A stretch of DNA of 64,000 nt from assembly GCF_027579695.1 (NCBI RefSeq), contig NC_083577.1, positions 53,999,283-54,063,282 of the forward strand. The letters run 5' to 3'. Below the pieces are notes generated by a model. The model did no database searches. It had not been told where the DNA came from and saw nothing but the letters and a program-made list of their open reading frames with translations. Positions 1-24,713 of the stretch are shown piece after piece (the stretch's first letter is position 1; each line of letters begins with the position of its first letter). Origin of the DNA: Neoarius graeffei (lineage: Eukaryota; Chordata; Actinopteri; Siluriformes; Ariidae). Both the position numbers and the translations under genes were made by a program.

Positions 1-10
1 TCTCGCGAGA
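1..10. promoter_or_regulatory. TCTCGCGAGA palindromic CGCG promoter element
   Basis: A perfect 10-bp palindrome about 120 bp upstream of the slc25a6 start codon, in a CpG-rich stretch. This motif is the known vertebrate CGCG element bound by BANP (earlier attributed to Kaiso/ZBTB33), found near start sites of housekeeping genes. Role here is inferred from motif and position; it touches the window edge, so upstream context is unseen. Confidence 0.6.
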
Positions 11-132
11 CGTGATGCCGCACCTGCGCGGACGGTCGGAGTCTGCGCACAACGGCCTCTGCAGCTGAGCGTCTCATCACCATCCATTCCACTGTTAAAG
101 CGCGCGTCTAACCAGAATTAATATAAGGTGCC
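11..132 (+). promoter_or_regulatory. slc25a6 proximal promoter and 5' UTR
   Basis: GC- and CpG-rich sequence leading to the start codon at 133, which sits in a good context (ccATGg, matching the GCCATGG-type Kozak). No convincing TATA box at a usable distance; the ATATAAGG just before the ATG is too close to the start codon to be one. The transcription start is probably within this stretch but cannot be placed from sequence alone. Confidence 0.55.
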
Positions 133-13894
<13,762 letters not shown>

Positions 13895-14170
13895 TCACGC
13901 CAAGCCAGTAGTAAGAATTAAAAAGAAAAATCATATAATAGATCTAATTGCTAAAGTATATCATGCTTTCCCCAAACATTGTTCTCTTTGCAGTGTGTAG
14001 CTAGTTATCTATGTAAAAGTCCAATATAAATCCTGTATATTATTTAATCTGTGTAGCATTTATTTAAACACAATGTGAATTAGTTTCTATTGGCATATAA
14101 TACTGCACAAACCTAAATAGTAGTTTATTTTTGTTGCTTATCTTTAATAAAATTGGGTTATTATGGAATG
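13895..14170 (+). other. slc25a6 3' UTR with AATAAA at 14146-14151
   Basis: AT-rich sequence after the stop codon with a canonical polyadenylation signal 252 bp downstream. The exact cleavage site, expected 10-30 bp past the signal, cannot be determined. Confidence 0.7.
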
Positions 14171-16118
14171 TTATTGTTTTGTTGTGTATGAACACTTGGC
14201 ACAAAATGACTAAAAATAAGACTAGATCGTGTAATAGGTTTTGAAAGTATTAACCAATGTCCCAGGCTCGAATGTAATGGCTAGTATATAGCAACGGTTT
14301 ATCTTCATTCCATAAAATTGTAGGAAAATTGAAAAATGCTACTTAACTCTAATAACAAGTATATAAAACCAGATAAAGGATCAAACACAACAGATTAAAA
14401 TTTGAGCCATGAATTTCCTTTTCATTTCTGTCCAAACTTGGATAAGCATAGGCTTGGCTGGTTCAGAGATGGATTCAACATGATGCTTTAATTCCCCTCT
14501 TTGCGAATTGGAAAATGATCAGCACAGTAAATGGCGCCAACACTGTTACTACAGAGCCAGAGAAATGGCCTTCACATTCAGAGCCTGGGTGACATGACGA
14601 GTAACCTTTTTTGTGGAACACTGCTAAAAGTATTTTCCTTCTCAAGCAATGAAGGAAGTTATATTTTCATGGTGATTTTCTTGTCAGTATGTCAAGTTAT
14701 GCCAGACTGATCTCGATTAATAAGATCTCATTATAAGGAATGTAAACGTCCAGGTGAAAAGGACAACCGTTTGTGTCCACATGGGACAGTGTAAAGAGAC
14801 ATCGCCCATCGTGTGAAATATGTTGTAGACAGACATTGAGAGAAAACACATTCGCAGAGATGTTATTCTTGACTAAACAGCCGGAATGCTTGTAAACACA
14901 ATAAAAGTAAATACCTCAGATGTTTAAAGGTGTCCTTCTTGACTTCAACACAAAGAATCTAATGATGACTCTGCCATAAAATCACCTTTATTTATTTCCA
15001 ACCAAATCTTTCCTAATTTTCCTAATATTCATAGACTTCGACTCTAGTGATGCTATATTATCAATATGTGAATATTGGTACACTGTTATATTGATATTAT
15101 TGCATAGTTTACTGAAAATATCTGTGGTTTACCTGATACTGTAAACTGATCCACTGTCCTCAGCATGAGAGGTGAATTTAAATAAGAATCTTTGGCTAAT
15201 AAATGAAAAAGAACAATAATAGTTTGAACCAAAGTTTTTCAAAGCATCTGTAATCAGGCTGGTCTGAAATCACAGCTGGCCACACTCAGTCCATAATGTC
15301 TCCCAATTGTTTATCAACAGAGAGATTTTGCAAGTCTATGTAATGAAAACCACACAAGTCATGCAACGTATGTCGAGATCAAAGGCCAATGTCAATTACT
15401 GAAATGACTGCAAAACTGAGCAATCTTCTGTAATGTGAGCTGCCTTGTCTGACTCCCATCATACTGTACATGTCAGATAAATATTAAGTCATTTTTTTCT
15501 CCAGTGCAGCTCTAACAAAGGCCTGGGATTGCCAACCTGCAAGTAATTATAGTCCGAGTGTTAAGTGCTTTGATATTAAAATGACTGGTTTAAAACCATT
15601 AACTGTTCTCAGATAGCAGCAAATTTACAACTGCTTCCATATGTTGCTGGTAGGGAAACTTGGATAGCATGTGGAAACCTTATCTGCTTTTTACTAGAAA
15701 GCTGTTTTTTTGCATTAACTACTTGTAAAGACATCGTTTATGCATTATATAACAAATATATTTTGTATTATGTATAAATCTAAATTTGTTGAAGGATTTT
15801 TGTCCTTTTGTAAGGATTTATACTAAACCCTGTAGAAAATGAAGTGATTTCTAAAATGGGTTCTGGGGACGATGGTGCAGTTACACGGCAACATCCACAT
15901 GATGGCGCTGTTGAAAAGGAAATTGACACATCAACGAACACGTCACAGAAATCAGTCCTACTGACAAACATCATTAAATTTCAAAAGGAACTGCAGTATT
16001 CAGACACTTGTCTGAATCCTAAACATTTTAATAATGTTAATTCACCCCAACCCTTCCTGATTTGTAGTTTAGTGAAGTGTCCCTATTTATCACATCTGTG
16101 CCATCAGTGTTAGCTTTT
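14171..16118. other. intergenic, no recognised feature
   Basis: About 1.9 kb of AT-rich, apparently unique sequence. No reading frame or repeat stood out. Confidence 0.45.
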
Positions 16119-16130
16119 GGTTGTAAAATA

Positions 16131-16508
16131 TCTCATCTCATCTCATTATCTCTAGCCGCTTTATCCTTCTACAGGGTCGCAGGCAAGCTGGAGCCTATCC
16201 CAGCTGACTACGGGCGAAAGGCGGGGTACACCCTGGACAAGTCGCCAGGTCATCACAGGGCTGACACATAGACACAGACAACCATTCACACTCACATTCA
16301 CACCTACGGTCAATTTAGAGTCACCAGTTAACCTAACCTGCATGTCTTTGGACTGTGGGGGAAACCGGAGCACCCGGAGGAAACCCACGCGGACACGGGG
16401 AGAACATGCAAACTCCGCATAGAAAGGCCCTCGCCGGCCACGGGGCTTGAACCCAGGACCTTCTTGCTGTGAGGCGACAGTGCTAACCACTACACCACCG
16501 TGCCGCCC
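16131..16508 (-). mobile_element. tRNA-derived SINE, full length
   Basis: Reverse-oriented member of the SINE family at 1726-2096: begins with the complement of the GATGAGATGAGA tail and ends with the complement of the GGCGGCACGGTGGTGTAGTG head. Perfect 12-bp target-site duplication GGTTGTAAAATA at 16119-16130 and 16509-16520. Confidence 0.92.
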
Positions 16509-16520
16509 GGTTGTAAAATA

Positions 16521-16877
16521 TGGCTAATTTAATAAGAATCTATAGTTTTGAGGTAGAGTTGGGGGTTTGAGCCCCAGCACTGCCAAGCTGCCATTGTTGG
16601 ACCCTTGAACAAGGTCCTTCTGGCTCAACCTATCTACATCAACCTCACATGGAAGTGGGGAAAAGATCTAACAAGAATAGGAATCTATAGTTTTCCGAAA
16701 GTCTTTTAATCCTCACTTGTGGAAGAAGAAGGCTGTCCAGAAGAAAATATTATTTGCTTTTTCTAGTGTCTATAAACATGTTCAAAAAAGAGCACATTTC
16801 TCCAAAACAAAGAGTTAATGAATGCTTCATCCAGTCACAGTTTACTATGACATCTACTACGTTTTAGTATTTTTGGT
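16521..16877. other. intergenic with possible old tRNA-SINE relic
   Basis: The block at about 16560-16630 (GGGGGTTTGAGCCCCAGCAC, then TTGGACCCTTGAACAAGGTC) resembles the B-box and body of another fish tRNA-derived SINE type. Too degraded for firm borders. Confidence 0.35.
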
Positions 16878-17142
16878 TGCCGTCAACTGTCTTGGTTAGG
16901 GGTCAAGCTAAGAGATGTAGTGCCAGCATCTCAGTATGCACAGAACATCAAACCTTGGAGTGGATGGGCTACAACAGCAGAAGACCACATCAGGATCCAC
17001 TCCTGTCAGCCAAGAACAAGAATCTGAGGCTATCATGGGCACAGTTGAAGCTGAAGATGGCAGTTGAAGATGAGAAAAAAAATCACCTGGTCTTTTTCCA
17101 GTTTTCAAGTGTCCAGTTTTGGTGAGTGTGTACCCCTAATAC
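16878..17142 (+). mobile_element. Tc1-like transposase fragment
   Basis: Encodes a short piece recognisable as Tc1-family transposase: HQTLEWMGYNSRRPHQDPLL, then SAKNKNLRLSWAQ. It ends at TTTTGGTGAGTGTGTACCCC. Internally deleted, lacking the catalytic centre. An inverted relative lies at 23368-23595. Confidence 0.75.
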
Positions 17143-17822
17143 TGAGATGCAATATTGTAACAATATTGCATGCTCATTCCCCATTGGTTACAGTTCCGTA
17201 ATATGTGGAGGATTGATATAACAATATTGCATGCTATCAGTAAACCCACTAGAGAGGAATAGAATACATGTTTTTATTGCATGGAAAAAGTGTCCTGTAT
17301 GTATAATAATTCCCAATATTTCACTCCAATAACTTCACTCACAGTGTTTTATTGCTGACTGGATGCGCGTTGTCAAAATGGCAAACCAGTTCAAAATTAA
17401 AATTCTTTTGATTAACTTGTGTATTTTTTGTGGATGTGTCCATATGATATAAAGAATATATGGTGGTGCAAAGATATGAAGTTTACTGTATCTTCTCATG
17501 TTGAAAAATATATCACTTGTTCGCGTTGCTCACTTGCGAAATATACATTCACTGCTTGAAGAAAAACTTCATATATTTACGCCACCGTGTAATATCCTCT
17601 ATATACGCTCATGTTGGGAACTTTATTAATTTATATGTTTTCCTTTAGGCTGCACAGTGGTGTAGTGGTTAGCACTGTCGCCTTACAGCAAGAAGGTTCT
17701 GGGTTTGATCCCAGCAGCTGACGAGGGCCTTTCTGTGTGGAGTTTGCATATTCTCCCTGTGTCTGTGCGGGTTTCCTCTGGGTGCACCGGTTTCCCCCAC
17801 AGTCCAAAGACATGCAGGTTAG

Positions 17823-20306
17823 TTTTTTTTTTCTTTTTTATCAGACATCTAGTTTTTGGGTTTGTTTACCTGACATGTTTCGACGTACGACTGTCGTCTT
17901 CCTCAGAGTGTCACCGGATGTTATTGGTGACGCGTCTTTTATCAGCTGATGTTTCTGAAGGCGTGGCCTTCCTGTCTGGTTTGACAGGTCGGTCACGCCT
18001 TCTACTGTCTGTTCGTCCCCTGCAAGATGGCACTCCAGGTGTGGGAGAGCATGTATGCTCCCTCATCCCGGTTGATGGTCCTCGGGCTTCGCTTACGGAT
18101 CTCCATGGCCTCCCTGATCCAGCGCTGATGTTTGTTATCTTCTGTGCGGATGACTCTGGCATTCCCCCAGTCCATAATATGATTTTCCCTTTTGCAATGA
18201 TCTGTTATGGCTGACTTATAATTTTCCTGTTGTGCCTTTTCTTTTATTGTTCGGGTTTGTCTTGTAGCTGTCTCCTTTTCGCACTCTTTCTTATGTTCAT
18301 TTTTTCTTGTGTTGAAACTCCTTCCTGTCTCCCCAATGTAAGTTTTATTGCATAATTGACATGGAATCTCATATATGGTGTTGCATCTGTTGTCCGGATG
18401 TATTCTGTCTTTGGGATGAACCAGGATCTGACGGAGTGTTGTGTATGGTTTGACAGGTGTGTTAATGTTGTGTTTCCTCATTGTTCTTTGAATGCGTTCA
18501 GTTATTCCCCTAATGTATGGTAATGTAACTACTCCCCTGTGTTCTTGTTTGTTGCTTTGCTTTTTCTCTTTCTTCTGTGTTTTGTTGTTCTTAACCTGTT
18601 CCACCCCTTTGGATATTGCCCATTGTGGATATTGACATGCCTTCAGTGCATGTTGTATATGTTGTTCCTCCTGTTCTTTGTCCTGTGGATCTGTAATTAT
18701 TGCTGTGCGTTCATGTAATGTTCTGACTACTGATATTTTGTGCATTATGGGGTGTTCGGAAGTCCAGTTTAAATATTGGTCGGTGTGTGTGGGTTTTCTG
18801 TGTACTTTTATTTTGATGTCCCCATCTTCTGTGTGATGTATTTTTAAGTCCAAAAATGCTATTGACTGCTCCGTTTCCTCTTCATGTGTGAATTTTATAT
18901 TGCCGGTATTGTCTATGGTGTTGAGATGGTCGGTGAGTTGTTGAGTGTTTCCCCTCTTCACTTTTTCTAGTATGTCATCCACGTAATGTTTCCAGAGTGT
19001 TGGCCTGTATTCTGTTGGTATTGTAGTGAGTGCTTTCTGCTCCAGGTCTTCCATGAAAAAGCCGCACATGATGGCTGATAGTGGGTCTCCCATGGCAAAA
19101 CCTTCCTTCTGTCTGTAAATTGTATTCCTGAACTGAAAGTATGTGGATGTGGCGATGAATTGAAGGAGCTGAGTGATGTCTTGTACAGTGAGGTTTGTGC
19201 GTTTCTTGAGCGTCCTGTCTGTTTTTCATTTTTCTTTTACTATCTGTATGGTGGCTTCCGTGGGTGTTCTGGTGAACAGAGATATGACGTCGTGTGATAT
19301 GAAAACTTCGTCTTGCTGCATTTTTATGTTTTTTAGTTCTTCTGCCAGTTGTTTTGAGTTTTTGCAGTGTTGGTCTGTGAGTCCTAGTAATGGTTTAATT
19401 ATTTCGGTGAGTGCTTTTGATAAGTTGTATGTAACTGAACCAATGCTATCTACTATGGGGTGTAATGGTGTTCCTGGTTTGTGTATCTTTGGTGTTCCGT
19501 AAATCCTGGGGATGACATTGGTTGTGGGTACTAAATGATTGTATGCCTGCTTATCTATTTTATTTTCATTGAGTAGTGGTTTGAGTAGTGCTTTAAGTTT
19601 CTTTTTTTTGTCTTCTGTTGGGTCTTTTTTTAATATTTCAAATGCGTTGTCACTGAGTAATTCAATCATTTTCCGTTCATATTCATCAGTGTCCATAATA
19701 ACTGTTGTTCTGCCTTTATCTGCTGGGAGGATTGTGATATCTTTATTTTTTGCTAATGTTTTCATAGCTTTGGCTTCCTGTTTTGTGATGTTACTGGGTG
19801 GTGGTTTGGCCGTTTTCAATATACCAGCTATTGTGTTTCTTAGTGCTGCTTTTTGTCCCTGATCCTGTATTTTCTCACATGCTAATTCAGTTGCCAGAAT
19901 GAAATCATCGTGAGGTATATTGTTCGGTGTGACAGCGTAGTTGAGTCCTTTTGCTAATATACTGCGTTCTGCTTGTGAGAGAAGATAACAAACATCAGCG
20001 CTGGATCAGGGAGGCCATGGAGATCCGTAAGCGAAGCCCGAGGACCATCAACCGGGATGAGGGCGCATACATGCTCTCCCACACCTGGAGTGCCATCTTG
20101 CAGGGGACGAACAGACAGTAGAAGGTGTGACCGACCTGTCAAACCAGACAGTAAGGCCATGCCTTCAGAAACATCAGCTGATAAAAGATGCGTCACCAAT
20201 AACATCCGGTGACACTCTGAGGAAGACGACAGTCGTACGTCGAAACATGTCAGGTAAACAAACCCAAAAACTAGATGTCTGATAAAAAAGAAAAAAAAAC
20301 TAACTA
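17823..20306 (-). mobile_element. Penelope-like retroelement (PLE) with inverted terminal copy
   Basis: Carries RT plus GIY-YIG endonuclease on the minus strand. Its 3'-terminal 310 bp or so (17830-18142) is repeated in inverted orientation at the other end (19982-20298), a layout characteristic of PLEs. The SINE words GACATGCAGGTTAG occur on both sides of the insertion, consistent with a target-site duplication. The N-terminal part of the RT frame is cut where the inverted copy begins, so it is 5'-truncated. Confidence 0.9.
18002..19978 (-). pseudogene. Penelope-like RT / GIY-YIG endonuclease, one in-frame stop
   Basis: The frame runs from about 19978 (LSQAERSILAKGLNYAVTP) to the stop at 18002-18004 with a single internal TGA at 19226-19228; both sides are in the same phase. 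Before the stop: DITILPADKGRTTVIMDTDE and PRIYGTPKIHKPG (RT fingers). After it: GDPLSAIMCGFFMEDLE and the RT catalytic motif YVDD (residues 37-40 counted from the Met at 19093). The C-terminal GIY-YIG endonuclease shows IYEIPC (240-245) and YIGETGRS (252-259). This order is the canonical EN-plus PLE layout. Truncated at the N-terminus by the inverted terminal copy; otherwise remarkably intact. Confidence 0.9.
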
Positions 20307-20810
20307 TATTTAATATAAGACATAATGAACGTAATCAAAATGACATGCAGGTTAGACTAATTGGTGGCTCTAAATTGACCGTAGGTGTGAATGTGAGTGT
20401 GAATGGTTGTCTGTGTCTATGTGTCAGCCCTGTGATGACCTGGCGACTTGTCCAGGGTGTACCCCGCCTCTCGCCCGTAGTCAGCTGGGATAGGCTCCAG
20501 CTTGCCTGCGACCCTGTAGAAGGATAAAGCGGCTAGAGATAATGAGATGAGATGAGATGAGATATTTAATATAAGACATAATGAACGTAATCAAAATGAC
20601 ATGCAGGTTAGACTAATTGGTGGCTCTAAATTGACCGTAGGTGTGAATGTGAGCGTGAATGGTTGTTTGTGTCTCTATGTTTCAGCCCTGCGATGACCTG
20701 GCGACTTGTTCAGGATGTACCCCGCCTCTCACCCATAGTCAGCTGGGATAGGCTCCAGCTTGCCTGCAACCCTGCATAGGATAAGCGGTTACAGATAATG
20801 GATGGATGGA
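20307..20810 (+). repeat. tandemly duplicated 256-bp unit of junction DNA plus SINE 3' half
   Basis: Unit 1 (20307-20562) and unit 2 (20563-20810) both begin ATATTTAATATAAGACATAA, then about 20 bp more, then a SINE from GACATGCAGGTTAG to its tail. The tails differ: GATGAGATGAGATGAG in unit 1, GGATGGATGGATG in unit 2. Confidence 0.85.
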
Positions 20811-20974
20811 TGTTTTCCTTTATTAGTAGTATGCATGAGACTTATCAGTATGGGAAGTACAAACAACTACAATCATTCTAAATCTTACAATGTTGCACAT
20901 TAATTATTCATCATAAACTGGTCAGTAAGAGTGGGAATGTTTCACAATGAAGAGATTATCTTGATGTAGGCACC

Positions 20975-22516
20975 AGTGGCGGCTGGTAGTCTTTCAAACA
21001 GGGGAGGCTGGTCGGTTACAATATTTCCAGATTTTAAAAGAAAAAACACATCAATTTTGCCCATACTCTTGCCTCTGATCTGGCTGATTGTTGGCAGGGT
21101 CACAAACTGTGAAATAACAGGTTCTTTTGGCCCATTAGCCTACTGTCCAATATACATGATGGTGGTGTTGGGGGGGGGGGGGATATTTTAACATTTTATA
21201 TTTTAAAATTGTGGCATGTTGTTTAAAAATTGACCTTGGCTGTGTTTTTGTTTAAAAATGTTTTCCAAATTGTAGCGGTGTTTAATTCATATCCAGAAAA
21301 ATATATATTCCAATATAATATACTCAGCATAAACATTTTAAATAGATTCTATATTTTTGGTCCATCCATGACATATTACTAAAGTAGCCTATTTACTGTT
21401 GTTGATGTGGGTCACTTGCTGTTAGCCAATTCACTTTCTCGTACCAGGAGAGCTGAAAGGAACGAGTATTATTCCCTACCTTTGTCACCAAGTCAATTTG
21501 AGGCGTTGGTCTACCCTGCTCTTTAATTTTAATTTTTTCCTCGAAAGGAAGACTGGCAAATGGCTTCGCCAAAATTAAATCAGCAATGCTTGGCATCCGT
21601 GCGCAGCTTTCTTGCTAGCTGACTAGCCCCCTCAAGTTCAAGTTCAGTCACTCAAATAAACGAAATTTCTGGAACTAAGATAGCAAACTTGACAACACTA
21701 TATTTACACTTTATTTACAATGAAAATATATGCAAACTAAAAAAGCTGGTAGAAACCGTATGTAATGAATTAAATCGAAATGTAAGCTGATCTCTTACAA
21801 TACACCACAGCACTTGCGAATCCGCATGGGACTGAACTGATGTTGCCAGATACTGCTGACGTTATCCAGCCCAAAATATGTTCAAAACCCACCAAAATGC
21901 ACTTAAAACCGCCCAATTGGAAACCGCCCAATCTGGCAACACTGTACCGCTGCCTGTCTATAGTTGAAATGAGCTGTCAATCAATGAAAATATCCGGCCA
22001 CTTTCACCAATCACCAGTCTCCTCACGGAAACTGCCATGTCCCTCCCATGTGAGGCTCGGAGTCCGTGGGCGGGCATTTTCGCAGTATTTGTCCAATAAC
22101 CGTCTTGCATTTTGAGATTGAAAAGTGCATAGCTCCCAAATGCCGTTGAAGTCCACTGAGGCTGGGAGTCCGTGAGACTCCGTGGGCGGGCGTTTTCGCA
22201 GTATTTGTCCAATAATCATCTTGCATTTTGAGATTGACAAGCACGTAGCTCCCAATCCACTGAGGCTGGGCTGCATCGTGCTGTCACGAGGGGGAAAAAC
22301 TCACGCACACATTAGGCGAACTGGGGAAAGTTTTATAATGGAATGATTTCGCACTGTAGTTGGGTTGAGCACATATATTTCTATGATTCTGGATCTGAAA
22401 TAGCAATGTTATAAGGTCGGCTATAACAAAAGCCTAGCACAATTCATCCTACACGATGTTCGTCATTTTTAGAGGAGGCTGAGCCTCCCTCGTTGTCTTA
22501 GAGCAATCGCCCGTGG
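20975..22516. mobile_element. hAT-like non-autonomous DNA transposon
   Basis: Interrupts the unclassified repeat; the empty site near 40663 proves the insertion. Flanked by TAGGCACC (20967-20974, 22517-22524), 8 bp as in hAT elements. Short ends (C)CAGTGGCGG and the complement of CGCCCGTGG. A unit of roughly 100 bp containing TTTTCGCAGTATTTGTCCAA is tandemly repeated at about 22070-22250. No transposase seen. Confidence 0.78.
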
Positions 22517-22832
22517 TAGGCACCTGAACCACCATATATCCTGATCTGCTGGTTACATTACACTTGGCTAGCTACCTCTGAAAGACTGTCCATTATGTTT
22601 GGCTCACTAGCAAGTCATTTTTAAGTAGAATAGAATTAGATATGTGCCTCCTTCATTCACTATGAATTTACTATGTACCGCTCACCAACACGGTAATTAA
22701 AAAAATATCTATCTGATGACATTACCAAAGATATTCCCATTCATGTTAAATACTATATGGTCTAAAATGTAAAGGACGACTGTTCTTTTTGTAAGAATGT
22801 AGGTTAGACATATTTAGGAAATCCACTGAAAC

Positions 22833-23266
22833 GTTGCCGTCAACTGTCTTGGTTAGGGGTCGAGCTGAGGGATGTAGTGCCAGGGGTGTAAGGGGAATAA
22901 TGTCCTGTGATGCCACCCCAGAAACAACAGATTGATAATCAGTTTGAATTTTGCAGAACAATTGCTATTCATTTATGATTCATTTTTCATTAATCAAACA
23001 ATAACACCAGCAACTTGTTCATAAATGAGTCTTTTTGCTTTTCATTTTAATATGTCCACAAAAAGAAAAGGTAATAGTGTTGGAGGGGATGCCATAAAAC
23101 ATGCATGCACCTGTGGCAGTGATGGTCAAGAAGAAATCATGGTTGCTGGATTGAACTGACTCTTCAACCAAATCATAGTTTAAAACCTGACCAACTGATT
23201 GCATTGTCCCAAACTGTGACCAAATATAAACTAAATAATGGTCTATATCAGCACAATGTTTGGGCG

Positions 23267-23319
<53 letters not shown>

Positions 23320-23367
23320 TTATATAGTGCCTTCTCACACCCAAGGTTGTGTAATATGAATCTGAGA
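22833..23367. other. intergenic with (AAT)n microsatellite at 23268-23318
   Basis: Begins with GCCGTCAACTGTCTTGGTTA, the same words as the start of the Tc1 fragment at 16878. The rest is unidentified apart from the trinucleotide run. Confidence 0.5.
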
Positions 23368-23595
23368 TTATTAGGGGTACACACTCACCAAAACTGGACA
23401 CTTGAAGACTGGAAAAAGACCAGGTGATTTTTTTCCTCTAATCTTCAGCTGCCATCTTCAGCTTCAACTGTGCCCACGATAGCCTCAGATTCTTGCTCTT
23501 GGCTGACAGGAGTGGATCCTGATGTGGTCTTCTGCTATTGTAGACCATCCACTCCAAGGTTTGATGTTCTGTGCATACTGAGATGCTTTTTTGCT
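23368..23595 (-). mobile_element. Tc1-like transposase fragment, inverted relative of 16878-17142
   Basis: Complement reads HQTLEWMVYNSRRPHQDPLL and SAKSKNLRLSWAQ, with the same truncation point (GTGAGTGTGTACCCC) as the copy at 16878-17142. Confidence 0.75.
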
Positions 23596-23870
23596 CACCA
23601 CGATTGTAAAGAGTGATTATATCAGTTACTACTATATATCTTTCCTGGTAGCTCAAACCAATCTGGCCATTTTCCTCTGAACTCTTTTATGAACAAGGTG
23701 TTTCCATCCACAGAACTATCGCTCACTTAATCTTCTTTGGTTTTCGCACCATTCTGTGTAAACTCTAGAGACTGTTAGTCTGCTGCTAGTTTGTTTATAC
23801 TGCTTATTTCATGTTTCATGTTTACCTGCTATACCTCAAGTGCTCTTGACTGTTTGGTTATTTGAACCAA

Positions 23871-23933
<63 letters not shown>

Positions 23934-24121
23934 AGTCTACGTCTAGTTCATATCTAGAGTTTATATTGTCTGTCTGAGTGTTTAGTCTGTGTGTAGTTCT
24001 TGTTTACACTGTTTATATTGTCTGAGTGTTTAGTCTATGTCTTGTTCTTATCTAGTGTTTATACTGTTTATTTATACTGTTTATATTGTTTGAGTGTTTA
24101 GTCTATGTCTAGTTCCTATCT
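23596..24121. repeat. (GT)n microsatellite and degenerate tandem repeat
   Basis: (GT)n spans about 23873-23930. It is followed (23931-24121) by about four degenerate units of 50-65 bp sharing TGTTTAGTCTATGTCTAGTT and TTTATACTGTTTATATTG. Confidence 0.75.
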
Positions 24122-24713
24122 ACACTGTAAAAAAAAAATCCGTTGTTTTTACGGAAAAATACTGGCAGCTGTGGTTGCTAGAATAATCCTGTTAAAAATA
24201 CAGTGAAATGTAAACAACATTACAGAATAACTTGTACATTTCACTGGGATTCTATGTACAATTAATGATAACTAAATGTAAATTTTACAGGTATTCAATG
24301 TACAATAATCAATACATAACTGTTAATTTTACGGATATTCATTGTACAATAAATAATGATTACATGAACATTTCACTGGGATTCAATGTAAAATGATGGT
24401 TACAAGCAATGATCTACTAGATAGATATTTTATTTGATTTAGAGTTTTACGAAATGTGCTGGAGAGCCTCTACTGACATTTTTTTAATTTTTTTAACAGG
24501 GCAATGATGTAATTTTAACTATCACATTCTGTTTTAGTATTAACGTTTGTCTGTGTTTAAACTACAACAATTTGTAAATTCTACAAAAAAATATGATCAA
24601 TTCAACATATTCTTACTGTTAAATTAACAGTGGTATTTGGTTAGGAGTTTTACAGTATATTGATGTAAATTACACACTGCTTCATTGTTTTTGTATGTAC
24701 AGTTTTTTATGTC

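Larger units (their letters stand above)
17647..20810 (+). mobile_element. SINE locus split by a Penelope-like element
   Basis: Flanked by the 11-bp duplication TGTTTTCCTTT at 17636-17646 and 20811-20821; the uninterrupted target is visible in the second repeat copy near 40502. The SINE head and middle lie at 17647-17822, and 3' halves at about 20343-20562 and 20599-20810. Confidence 0.85.
17150..22832 (+). repeat. unclassified repeat, copy A (interrupted)
   Basis: Three pieces (about 17150-17646, 20811-20974, 22517-22832) align in order with 39598-40980, defining a repeat of about 1 kb. It contains short inverted segments (GATATGAAGTTT ... AAACTTCATATATT) and TGCTCACTTGCGAAATATA motifs. The gaps are filled by a SINE/Penelope composite and a hAT-like element. 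No coding frame, so the family cannot be classed. Confidence 0.8.

Noticed and set aside
18002-20205. Open frames on both strands matching the PLE C-terminus
   Set aside because: The plus-strand-oriented repeat at 19982-20298 is the inverted terminal copy of the element, not a second gene.
22004-22276. Overlapping minus-strand frames with repeated MQDGYWTNTAKMP-like text
   Set aside because: Translation of the tandem repeat inside the hAT-like element.
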